From: CAZUCD01 sp964618855
Lineage (GTDB): Bacteria; Sumerlaeota; Sumerlaeia; SLMS01; JANRJK01
NCBI GenBank assembly: GCA_964618855.1
Contig: CAZUCD010000067.1
Location: 1-19,128, forward strand
DNA: 19,128 bases
Direction: 5' to 3'
Of the stretch, positions 1-11,600 are shown one piece after another. Made by a program: the position numbers and the translations under genes. The notes beneath the pieces are model-generated. The model made no database searches. It was given only the letters and a program-made list of their open reading frames with translations, and was not told the origin of the DNA. Numbering within the stretch: the stretch's first letter is position 1; each line of letters starts with the position of its first letter.

Positions 1-646
1 AGCCCCATCGCCCGTCCCGCCCGCGCGCCAGGTGCGATTCCCACGTGCCGGACCGCGCCGCGACCCGCCCCGCCACGAGCGCCCTGTATGTGCGCTTCAC
101 GCGGCGATCCGTCAGGTCCTTCTGGAGCTCGCGCGCAACGGGCAGCGTCTTCGCCACGACGAGGAGCCCGCTCGTGTCGCGGTCGAGGCGCTGGACGAGG
201 ATGGGGTTGCAGGCGGGGAGGTTCTTGAGCCGCCAGTAGTGCTTGATGAGCTCGACGAGCGGGCGCCCGCGCCCGTCGTCGGCGCCCCCTTCCTCGCCCT
301 CGGGCTGCACCGTCACGCCGATGCCCTTGTCCACGACGAGGAGGTCCTGGTCCTCGTGGACGACGCGCATGCGGTCGGTGAGCGGGGCGCGGCGCGGCTC
401 CCCCGCGCCCTTCCAGCCATGGCGCAGGTCCACCTCAAGCGGGCCGCCGGACGTGGTCATGACGGCGTCGAGGTCGGCGAGCACCCTGCCGTCGCGCCGG
501 ACGAGCCCGTTGGCGACGGCGAGGACGCGGGGGCGCGAGCCGAGCGCGGGGAGCTCGCGCGCAAGGACCTCCTTCAGGCGCAGGCCCTCCCACGCGGGGT
601 CGGGTTCGAAGCGGTGGAGCCGGAGCAGCAGGTCGTTGTCGGGCAT
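1..646 (-). CDS. RluA-family RNA pseudouridine synthase (C-terminus cut by window edge)
   Basis: This enzyme family isomerises uridine to pseudouridine in rRNA or tRNA in the cytoplasm. 215 codons are visible and the reading frame is open to the left edge. Residues about 22-75 look like a degenerate S4-type RNA-binding region, followed by the synthase core with VVHEDQDLLVVDKG (about 95-108) and the signature QRLDRDTSGLLVVAKT at 152-167; Asp155 is the expected catalytic aspartate. The usual His of the HRLD motif is Gln152 here. The ATG lies at 646-644 and shares one base with the stop of the upstream kinase gene (TGATG), which fixes the start and suggests translational coupling. Which RNA position it modifies cannot be told from the fragment. 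Confidence 0.88.
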   Translation of the reverse strand, partial: MPDNDLLLRLHRFEPDPAWEGLRLKEVLARELPALGSRPRVLAVANGLVRRDGRVLADLDAVMTTSGGPLEVDLRHGWKGAGEPRRAPLTDRMRVVHEDQDLLVVDKGIGVTVQPEGEEGGADDGRGRPLVELIKHYWRLKNLPACNPILVQRLDRDTSGLLVVAKTLPVARELQKDLTDRRVKRTYRALVAGRVAARSGTWESHLARGRDGRWG

Positions 647-1515
647 CAGTGGTCGTCGTCCGCGTCGGCGAGTTCCTTGGCGCGGATGCGGGCTGCGCGC
701 GCGTCCGCCACGATGCCGGGGATGTCGAACTCCGAGGAGCGCCCGGCGAGCGCGATCGCGGCGAAGGCCCGCGCCTCGCGCTCGGTCAGGCCCGCGCCTA
801 TGAGGGACTGGAACAGTTGGAGCAGCATGCGGCGCAGACGGGGTGCGGGGAGCTGCCCGCGCCCCATGCGCGCCCCATCGAGGTCGATCAGCCAGATGCG
901 GTCGTCCCCCCCGGAGGTTTCCTCGAAGTGGACGTGGTCGGCGCGGAAGTCCGCGTGCAGGGCGCCCTTCGCGAGGAGGCCCGCCGTGTAGTGGGCGAGG
1001 GCTTCCCACCTGCCATCGGCGAAGCCGTGGCGCTTGAAGTGCTTGCGCGCGGAGATGGCCCCCTTGGGGATCGGCCGGGTCACCAGGTAGCGGGCGGGGA
1101 AGCCGCCCGCCGCGTCGAACCCGAGGGCGAGCATGACGGGCTCCGGCGACAGGATCCCCGCCGCGCGCCACTGGATGGCCAGGAGCAGTTCCCGCGCCTC
1201 CTTCGGCAGGCGCAGGATGGCGGTCGCGCGCTCCACCGGGGACTTGACGAGGCTTCGCTTCACGAACAGGGAGCGCCCGAAGCGGGAGGTCTTCACGACC
1301 GTCCTGCGGCTCGACATCTTGTAGAGCTTCGGGTCCCGGAACGCCTCCGGGTTGCGGCGCACCTCGCGCCAGGGGAGGGACCAGGGCCGCACCTGCTCGG
1401 CTTCCTCGAGGCAGAACACCTGGTGGCCGTCGATCTCGAGCATGGAGTAGCGGCCTGGCGCCTCGCTTTCGAGCGTCGAGACAAACGCGCGCCGGGTGAG
1501 CCTGTTCAGGTGCAT
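646..1515 (-). CDS. Lipopolysaccharide kinase, InaA/Kdo-kinase-like
   Basis: The 289-residue protein resembles the InaA/WaaP/KdkA group of small kinases that phosphorylate sugars of the lipopolysaccharide inner core at the cytoplasmic face of the inner membrane. Visible kinase landmarks are a Lys in LFVKR (K86), the catalytic loop HADFRADHVHFE (H187, D189, H194), and a metal-binding DLDG at 211-214 in place of DFG. The ATG at 1515-1513 was chosen because the sequence from MHLNRLTRRAF on looks native. The frame stays open further upstream to about 2268, but that part lies antisense to the Ser/Thr kinase gene. No good ribosome-binding site precedes the ATG. It overlaps the pseudouridine synthase gene by one base, so the two probably form an operon. 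If the LPS assignment holds, the cell has an outer membrane. The exact substrate is unknown. Confidence 0.8.
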   Translation of the reverse strand: MHLNRLTRRAFVSTLESEAPGRYSMLEIDGHQVFCLEEAEQVRPWSLPWREVRRNPEAFRDPKLYKMSSRRTVVKTSRFGRSLFVKRSLVKSPVERATAILRLPKEARELLLAIQWRAAGILSPEPVMLALGFDAAGGFPARYLVTRPIPKGAISARKHFKRHGFADGRWEALAHYTAGLLAKGALHADFRADHVHFEETSGGDDRIWLIDLDGARMGRGQLPAPRLRRMLLQLFQSLIGAGLTEREARAFAAIALAGRSSEFDIPGIVADARAARIRAKELADADDDH

Positions 1516-1632
1516 GCGGGGAGAATCGGGGCTGGAGCTTCCGGCGTGCAAGAAAAGGGTTCGCCAGCGGTGCCTCATTCCGCATTGCCCGAATCCGTCC
1601 GCCGTGGCCCCTTCGCGTGGGACCACGCCCAC

Positions 1633-5055
<3,423 letters not shown>

Positions 5056-5108
5056 CGTGCCGGAACCCCGGGGCGCGCGCCAAACCGGCTGGCACGAAAC
5101 AGGCTCCC

Positions 5109-5114
5109 TATGAT
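5109..5114 (+). promoter_or_regulatory. Possible -10 element (TATGAT) upstream of the thioredoxin-fold gene
   Basis: TATGAT matches five of six bases of the sigma70 -10 consensus and lies about 57 bases before the ATG at 5171. No convincing -35 hexamer sits 16-18 bases upstream. The overlapping stretch 5090-5105 (TGGCACG, four bases, AGGCT) resembles the -24 half of a sigma54 site but has a poor -12 half. Either reading is tentative. Confidence 0.25.
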
Positions 5115-5170
5115 TGCCGTTGCCGCGCCATGTTCGGCGCATGAAAGCCTCTGCCCAAGGACCCCGAACC

Positions 5171-5935
5171 ATGCAACCACGCCGCCTTTCCCTCGCCGCA
5201 CTCACCCTCGCCGCCGCCTCGATTGCCGTCGCGGGCGACACGCCGGCCGAGGCGGAAGCCCGCGCTGCCAAGGTCGCGGAGCATGATGCTGCCATACGCG
5301 CCATCATCGCGGCGGAGAATGCCCCCAAGGGAGACCCCAACACGAAGACCTTCGAGTTTCCCCCCCTCGCCACCATCCCGAAGCTGAACGACACCGGCTA
5401 CAAGGCGATGACCACAACGCACGGCTCCGACGTCCTCGTCGTGAACTTCTGGGCGACCTGGTGCGGCCCGTGCGTCGAGGAACTCCCCCACTTCATCGAA
5501 GTTTCCAAGCAGAACCCGACCGAGCGCGTCCGCTTCGTCGGCCTCTCGCTCGACATGGACAACCAGGTCGAGTCGAAGGTGATCCCCTTCCTCAAGGAAA
5601 AGGCGATCCCCTATTCCAACTTCCTCCTCGATCCCGAGGATGCGGACGCCTTCATCACCTCCGTCTCCGAGGAGTGGAGCGGCGCCATACCTGCGACAAT
5701 GTTCTACGACCGCAACGGCCGGAAGATCCACCAACTCCTCGAGCCGGTATCGCAGATCGAGCTGGAAGCCGCGCTGAAGGTCGCCCTTTCGAAGGCGGTC
5801 CCCTCCCCTGCCAAGGGCGGGGAGTCCGTGACCACGACGGTCACGACCCACGCTACTGAGGACGGGACCGTGACCACGACCGTTTCCACGACGACCTCGA
5901 CTTCGGAATCGCCCTCGGTCGAAAAGGCCCCCTGA
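5171..5935 (+). CDS. Secreted thioredoxin-fold (TlpA/ResA-like) protein with Thr-rich tail
   Basis: 254 residues. The N-terminus is a Sec signal peptide (MQPRRLSLAALTLAAASIAVA, likely cleaved before GDTPA), so the protein acts in the periplasm or outside. The thioredoxin domain covers about 65-205, with WCGPC (C98, C101) after VVNFWAT and the cis-Pro loop AIPAT (P174). This is the TlpA/ResA-type layout of membrane or periplasmic thiol-disulfide reductases. The last 40 residues form a low-complexity Thr/Ser/Val tail (VTTTVTT, TVTTTVSTTTSTSES), which is unusual for the family. The start at 5171 has AAGGA about 10 bases upstream and begins directly at the signal peptide; an earlier in-frame ATG at 5114 would bury it. 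The next gene starts 4 nt after the stop. Partner and substrate unknown. Confidence 0.88.
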   Translation: MQPRRLSLAALTLAAASIAVAGDTPAEAEARAAKVAEHDAAIRAIIAAENAPKGDPNTKTFEFPPLATIPKLNDTGYKAMTTTHGSDVLVVNFWATWCGPCVEELPHFIEVSKQNPTERVRFVGLSLDMDNQVESKVIPFLKEKAIPYSNFLLDPEDADAFITSVSEEWSGAIPATMFYDRNGRKIHQLLEPVSQIELEAALKVALSKAVPSPAKGGESVTTTVTTHATEDGTVTTTVSTTTSTSESPSVEKAP

Positions 5936-5939
5936 CGCG

Positions 5940-6299
5940 ATGCCCTCCATTGCGGTGATCGGCGCGTCGAACGACCGCTCGAAGTTCGGCAACAAGTGCG
6001 TGCGCGCGTACGTCCGGCTAGGTTGGACCGTGCATCCCGTGCATCCCACGGAGCGCGAGATCGAGGGCCTGGCCGCCTACGCGAGCATCGTGGACGCGCC
6101 GCGCCCGATCGACCGCGTCGCGCTCTACCTGCCGCCCCCGCGCGTGATGAAGGTCCTCCCCGAGATTGCGCGGACGGGCTGCAAGGACGTCTTCTTCAAT
6201 CCCGGCACCGAGTCCGACGAAGCACTCGAACTCGCCCGCCAACTCGGCCTGAACCCCATCGAGGCCTGCACGATCGTCTGGGAAGGTGAAAGGCCGTAG
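5940..6299 (+). CDS. CoA-binding (YccU-type Rossmann) protein
   Basis: 119 residues, the normal size of single-domain CoA-binding proteins of the YccU type. The nucleotide-binding start IAVIGASNDRSKFGNK (4-19) and the block VFFNPGTESDEALELARQLG support the assignment. The family binds coenzyme A in the cytoplasm; its physiological role is not established. Four bases separate it from the thioredoxin-fold gene, so co-transcription is likely. It converges with the 711-residue secreted-protein gene with only 3 bases between the two stop codons. Its C-terminal segment PIEACTIVWEGE recurs, slightly changed, exactly 2300 bp downstream (8551-8590). Confidence 0.85.
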   Translation: MPSIAVIGASNDRSKFGNKCVRAYVRLGWTVHPVHPTEREIEGLAAYASIVDAPRPIDRVALYLPPPRVMKVLPEIARTGCKDVFFNPGTESDEALELARQLGLNPIEACTIVWEGERP

Positions 6300-6302
6300 G
6301 AT

Positions 6303-8438
6303 CTAGCGCTCCAGCGGCACGAGCGGCACCTCGATGTCGCAGCCGGGGGTGACGGTGAAGTTGGCGGTGGCGAGGGGTCCGCCCGAGCTTCCGCGCCAAG
6401 GGTAGAGTTCAGCACGCCATGAACCGGCTGGAAACTGGCGGAACGTCAATTCAGCCATGGACGCGATTCTTCTCCCCATGGGAACGCCGGGCTGCCCTGA
6501 ATCCCCGGCCAGGAACATCAGGCTGCCGATCCCCTCTCCGGAGGGCAGGGCGGTCAACGCGAACGTCACTCGACCAGCCGGTATGTCCGCCGCAATGTGC
6601 GTCGTCCTGGAGTCCGCGATGGTGGTTTGGCCCGGAAGGTTGACCCCTATGCCGTTCCAGACGAACCGCGCGCGGTAGGAGCCCGCTGGGACGATTCCTT
6701 CCAGGAGTCCGCCCACGCCGGCCACGTCCATCTGGTCGCCTGATTTGTCGACCGGTTCGAGGATCAGGCTGGAGACCCCCTCGGGAGTGTTCCCCTGAAC
6801 GGTAAGGCGCGCGGAAATGCGCCCGTTCGCGCCGATTTCGAAGAGTACCTCGTCCGCTGTGTCCCTCGGGTGGTTCAAACGCCTGGTGACGGCGCCTCCG
6901 CTGTTCGGTGGCATCAACGTGATGGTCAGATCTCCGTGTGGCACGTTCTCGCAAATCCAAGTCCCGTCGGGGGAAACTGGTGCGGTGGTTTCCCAGATCC
7001 GGGCGTCGCTGCCATAGGTCGGGAGGCCCAGCACCCCCGCGGCTATCTTCGCGCCGGCGACATTCGCGCCCGCACGGGCCACCACCCGCGCGCGCACCGG
7101 GGAGGCCACATGCGCCCGGATGGAAGCAACCGTCGGCTCCGTGGTTTGCCGCACCTCCACGGGCGTCGGGATCACGGCCCATCCAGCGCCGGGATCGGCG
7201 GTGAGGGTGTAGCTCCCAATGGCGACTCCCTTGAAGTCGTACTCCCCGTAGTCGCCTGTGACCTCGACGGCTTCCCTGGGAGGGGTGCGGCTTCTCAAGG
7301 TGACGGAGACTCCGGGGAGGGGACGATTCCGTGATGCGGTGGTCAGGAAACCGCTCACCGACGCCGCCGCACCGATACGGAGGACGACTTCCGCTCCGCG
7401 CGGGACTTCGTCGTATGCCCTCGTGCCCGATGCAGACCGGCCAGTTGGATTTCCCCGGAAGTCCAACTCGACCGCTTCCACCCGAAAGTACTCGGTGCCC
7501 ACCCCATCGATGCGGATGGGGCATTCCTCCCCAGCGTGTTCGGAGGCGAGGGTCCTGGGCGAGTTCCCGGCGCCAAATGAAATCGCGAGTCGGAATCGCG
7601 CGGGGGGGGTCCCCGTGGCATCTTCAACCACGGAAACGAGGATGTGGCCGAGGGACGCGAGCACGAAGTCGCACCGAACGGCGCCGTCAGGAATCGAAGC
7701 AACTTCCGCGGCATGGTCAGTGTGCGTTGCCCGCCCGTAGGTGCGACTCAGGGACTCGGGGATGCCGGAGAGTATGTAATGCCCGAGCGCGTCGGTCTGA
7801 CAGCGGACGCGAATCCGCCCTCCCGTGGGCTCGGTGCCTCCAATCTCCACCAGCGCACCCTCGATGGGCCTGCCGGAGGAATCGACCACGGTGCCCTCCA
7901 TCACGCGCCCATGGGAGACGACGATCCGCTCGTCCAGGCGCCTCCCCCCCGGCGGGATGTCGATGATTTTCAACGGGGGCACGATGAGGCGTCGGCTGAC
8001 ACCGGGCTCATCGCCAAGGGATGGCAGGGCGCGGAGCCCCCACCTGCCATCCGGGAGGTCCGGGAAGCGGAACACGCCGTCACCTCCAGTCGTCGCATGG
8101 CGCGAGGAATTCCCGGAGGCGTAGGCGACCAACTCGACGTCGACGCCGGGTGCTGGGCGGCCGTCCTCGAATTCGACCCGCCCCCCAAGCGTCGCAGGCG
8201 CCGCCGCCGACGGTGTCGGGCTCGGGGTCTCCCGTGTGACCGCCCCCCCCGGAGCGGCCGGAGCCATTCGATCCGTCGGGCTCGGAGCATGAACGAGTTC
8301 GTTCCGCGCAACGGCTCGCGTCGACGTGAGAGGCGCCGGAGCCGATGGGCTCGGGTGTTCGGCCCCGCGCCATCCTCTCCAAACGAAGATGGCCAAAACC
8401 CCCAATGCGAGGAGGCACGCGAGTGTTCTTGGGCGCAT
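6303..8438 (-). CDS. Secreted or membrane-anchored multi-domain protein with carboxypeptidase-regulatory-like repeats (paralog A)
   Basis: 711 residues from ATG 8438; a TTG at 8486 in the same frame would add 16 residues. The N-terminus MRPRTLACLLALGVLAIFVWRGW is an export signal or membrane anchor, followed by a Pro/Ala/Ser-rich linker (to about residue 80). The rest holds successive beta-sandwich units of the carboxypeptidase regulatory-like type: LGGRVEFEDGRPAPGVDVEL, then GTVVDSSGRPIEGALVEI, then a unit around LPGVSVTLRS with YDFKGVAIGSYTLTADP. No catalytic motif is visible. The last 200-odd residues align with those of the neighbouring 1218-residue protein (IPAGR..F, QFPAG.W, and the identical LATANFTVTPGCDIEVPLV), so the two are paralogs. 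Role unknown; surface display or carbohydrate contact is only a guess. No strong ribosome-binding site is seen. Confidence 0.75.
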   Translation of the reverse strand: MRPRTLACLLALGVLAIFVWRGWRGAEHPSPSAPAPLTSTRAVARNELVHAPSPTDRMAPAAPGGAVTRETPSPTPSAAAPATLGGRVEFEDGRPAPGVDVELVAYASGNSSRHATTGGDGVFRFPDLPDGRWGLRALPSLGDEPGVSRRLIVPPLKIIDIPPGGRRLDERIVVSHGRVMEGTVVDSSGRPIEGALVEIGGTEPTGGRIRVRCQTDALGHYILSGIPESLSRTYGRATHTDHAAEVASIPDGAVRCDFVLASLGHILVSVVEDATGTPPARFRLAISFGAGNSPRTLASEHAGEECPIRIDGVGTEYFRVEAVELDFRGNPTGRSASGTRAYDEVPRGAEVVLRIGAAASVSGFLTTASRNRPLPGVSVTLRSRTPPREAVEVTGDYGEYDFKGVAIGSYTLTADPGAGWAVIPTPVEVRQTTEPTVASIRAHVASPVRARVVARAGANVAGAKIAAGVLGLPTYGSDARIWETTAPVSPDGTWICENVPHGDLTITLMPPNSGGAVTRRLNHPRDTADEVLFEIGANGRISARLTVQGNTPEGVSSLILEPVDKSGDQMDVAGVGGLLEGIVPAGSYRARFVWNGIGVNLPGQTTIADSRTTHIAADIPAGRVTFALTALPSGEGIGSLMFLAGDSGQPGVPMGRRIASMAELTFRQFPAGSWRAELYPWRGSSGGPLATANFTVTPGCDIEVPLVPLER
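6317..6378. repeat. 62-bp perfect direct repeat, copy 1
   Basis: Identical base for base to 8617-8678, exactly 2300 bp away. On the minus strand it encodes LATANFTVTPGCDIEVPLV near the C-terminus of the 711-residue protein. Confidence 0.97.
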
Positions 8439-8550
8439 TGGTTTCACAGGGCGCCATGACTGATGCGAATGCGTCACAGCCGTCAACCACCAAACGAGTC
8501 CACCATCCCAAGGGCCCCAAGACCGCCAACGGCTGGTGGCCGTGTCGCCC

Positions 8551-8590
8551 GATTCCCATCGAGGCCTGCCCGATCATGTGGGAGGGCGAG
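8551..8590 (+). pseudogene. Remnant of the CoA-binding gene 3' end
   Basis: These 40 bases match 6251-6290, inside the CoA-binding gene, at 32 of 40 positions without indels and in the same frame. They read IPIEACPIMWEGEG, against NPIEACTIVWEGER in the intact gene. Similarity stops abruptly to the left of about 8551, and the stop codon is lost on the right, so the frame runs on to 8686 antisense to the 1218-residue gene. Of the eight differences, three are synonymous third-position changes (GAA/GAG, GGT/GGC, GAA/GAG), so the copy may have stayed under coding constraint for a time. The in-frame ORF from ATG 8456 has no other recognisable content. It lies in the 164-bp spacer between the two secreted-protein genes. 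Confidence 0.7.
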
Positions 8591-8602
8591 GGGCAGCGGG
8601 GG

Positions 8603-11600
8603 TCACTGCACCGCGAGCACGAGCGGCACCTCGATGTCGCAGCCGGGGGTGACGGTGAAGTTGGCGGTGGCGAGGGGTGTGTTTGACTTGTTTGTGGCTC
8701 TCATCTCCAGCAGCCAATCCCCTGCGGGGAACTGCTCGCGAACGATGGCATCCGAGCCCACCTGAAAGAAGCCGTTCAGGACGAGTGGCAGCGTCTCATC
8801 CCGGGAGGTGAATGAGCCGTGCCAATGCGTGGATTCGTCCGCTTCTGCGGGCAGCCGAAAGACCGCCCGCCCGGCTGGGATGTCCAGCATGACCGGTTCC
8901 GGCGGATCGCTCGCCTTGATGGTGATCGGTTCGCGAATGCGGTGGGAGAGTTCCATGCCCCACAGCCACGCGTTGTACTCACCTTCGGGCAGCATCCCTT
9001 CGAACACGAGTTTGCCGCCTATCTTGCTGCCCCACATTTGCACGTATCCGCCACAAAAGGACATGGTCAAGTCCAGCCGATCGTCGAGGGGTTCGCCCCC
9101 CTGAACGGTGACTTCCATCCGGAATGGAACAATGTCCCGAACGACAAACTCGAAGGTGGAGTCGTCCTCGGGGGTGTGCTCGCGCGACACGTGAACTTCG
9201 CAGTTCCGGGCGCCAACGCCCCCAATGCCAAACATAATCGTTATGAATCCGTATGGGCACGGATCCAAGACGATCTCGCCCGAGGCGTCGGTGACGCCGG
9301 ACCAGGTCCACGGGTTGCTTAGGAGCGTGCCTGCAACCTGGTTCGCGACCCGGGCGGCCGCCGGGAGGTTCGGTACCGGAGCCCCGCTGGGTCGTGTCGC
9401 GCGGACCTTCAGCGGTCCGCCGGGCACCATGAACAACTCGATGGGATCGGTCGTCGGGCGCTGACCGAACCTTGCATATCCGCGGCTGCTCGCGCATCCG
9501 GCAAAAGGTTCCGCCCTGACGTCGTATTCCCCGGGGACGAGGCCGTTTAGGGTGAAGTTCCCGGATTCGTCCGTGACCGCCGAATAGGAATCCCTCTCCA
9601 ACTTGGGATTTTCCGAGTACCGCTCCTCGATGGTGAGCCTGCGAGTCGCGATGACGGTTATGCCGGCGCGCGACCCTTCGCCGGGCAGGAACTTAACGAT
9701 CCCCGTAATGACCCCGGGTGGATCGACCACGAGGTCGATTCTTTCGTCCCTCGGGATCGACTCGAACTGGAACTTCTTCTCGGCGAATCGTCCGGTTGGC
9801 TCCCCGTTCGGACCGCAGATTTCGACGGCGAGATCGAGTTCCAGATCGATGAGGCCATCGATGCGGACGGGCCCACCATTCAGGACCTTGCCCGGGGGGT
9901 ACTGGCTGGTTACGACCCTCGAGTTGGAGGGCCGGAACGCGTAGGTCTTCGCCTCGGCACCGGTCGTGCCATCAATGACGCGAAGCAGCACACTGCCTGG
10001 GGGCTCCAAACGAAAATCGTACGTGTCCCGACTGGCTTCGATTCTCGTCCATTGGTTCGCATGTTCCGAGTGGCGGCAGGTCAGGCTCCCCGACAGGTGA
10101 TCCGGATTCAAGCCGGACAACTCGAAGGAGCCATCCTCCCCAGATACGGCCTGTCCAGCCCTGCCGCTCATCTCGTACGACCCGGAAAGCAACGCCCGAA
10201 TCACGGCCCCGGGTATCCCCTTGCCGTCCTGATTGGTCACCCTGCCGCGTATGATGCGCCCCCGGCTTGCCAGTATCTCCAATCCCGCGACGTCCTCGCC
10301 GGGTTCCAGACGGAACTCATGGCGCGGGATGTGGAGCCCCTCTCCCGAGGATTCCGCGTAGAGGATGTACTCCCCCGGTGGGATGCCCGGGAACTCGAAT
10401 TCGCCCGACGGCCGAGTCCTGGTCCCCTCTGAGTGCGACCCAAGTGGGAACGGCGGGGGATCGAGCTGGCGAATGACCCGTGGCCGGATCTTCAGATGTA
10501 GGTTGGATGCCGGGCTCCCGTCACTCGTCTTGACGAGACCGGACACCTTTCCAAGCCGCTGTGGCGAGACTTCGAGTTCGTGGACGCCCTCCCCGACGGG
10601 GATGGTCTCCTCGAAGGTGAATTGCGCGTTTGGGTACCGCAGGGCTCGGATCCGCAACCGCGTCGAGGAGGGCACGCGCAGCTCCATCGCGTCGGCGAGA
10701 GGCAGTAGCTTGCTTGTCTCCCAGAATGCCGACTTTTCCACTGACCCGGTGGCCACGCGGAGGGAGACCCCGCTCAACCGGTCGCTCTCCCAGCCCCGAC
10801 CCAGGCGGAGGCGGACCGACCGTTCCCTGAAGAGTTCCAGCACGCGGTGCTGCTTCGATCGCTCGAGCCTGCCGACGCAGACCACGCCGTCCATGGACCC
10901 ATCCGGAACCAGTCCGTCCGCCGTCTTGACCGCGAGGTGAATCTCCTGTCCAGTGCGCAGACCCGGGAACACGACGTTGCCCTCCGCATCGCCGATCGCC
11001 GTCTGGCGCGTGAGGGCGAATGTCGATTTCTCCCTCGGCAACTCATCCGCCCAATCGGGGTCGCGGCGGGACTCGAGCAGTTGCCGATCCGGCTCCAGCA
11101 GGCGGACCTCGGCGCCGGGAATGGGCGCACCAGTCAGGCCGTCGCGCACTGAAACCACGAGGTCGACCTTCCCCGGGAGCACCACGTCGATCGTCTTCCG
11201 CTCCCCTGCGGCGGCATCGACGACCTTCGGGACGACCACCCACGGGGCCTCGGGACCCCGGACACGCATTTGAATCTTGCCGGCCTCTGCCTGAAGTCTA
11301 AACGAACCATTCGCCCCCGTTTCGGCCTGTGCGTTCCGCTCCAGGTAATGCCGTGTCCTATACGGACCGTTCCCCGATGGGGTGGAAGTGCTGCTCACCC
11401 GTTCCACCACTGCGCCCACGAGTGCGCCCCGGACGGGAGAGCCATCCTCCTCCAGTACCCTGCCTTCGATGGTGGCATCCACTTCCCGAAGCGTCACGCT
11501 CAGCGGGACCACAAGCTCGGTTTCGCGAAAATCGCGGACTGTGATCGGGTGCCCCGGCGCGACCACAGCCACTTCGTATCGCAACTTTCGGTTCCCTGTA

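Noticed and set aside
32..991. Plus-strand open frame of 319 codons
   Set aside because: It is the GC-rich mirror of the pseudouridine synthase and LPS kinase genes, which carry recognisable motifs on the minus strand.
649..1632. N-terminal extension of the Ser/Thr kinase frame by 328 codons
   Set aside because: It lies antisense to the LPS kinase gene, whose protein shows clear kinase motifs, and it has no domain-like content of its own.
6300..6302. Bidirectional terminator between the convergent CoA-binding and paralog A genes
   Set aside because: Only three bases separate the stops, and no hairpin with a T tract is visible around them.
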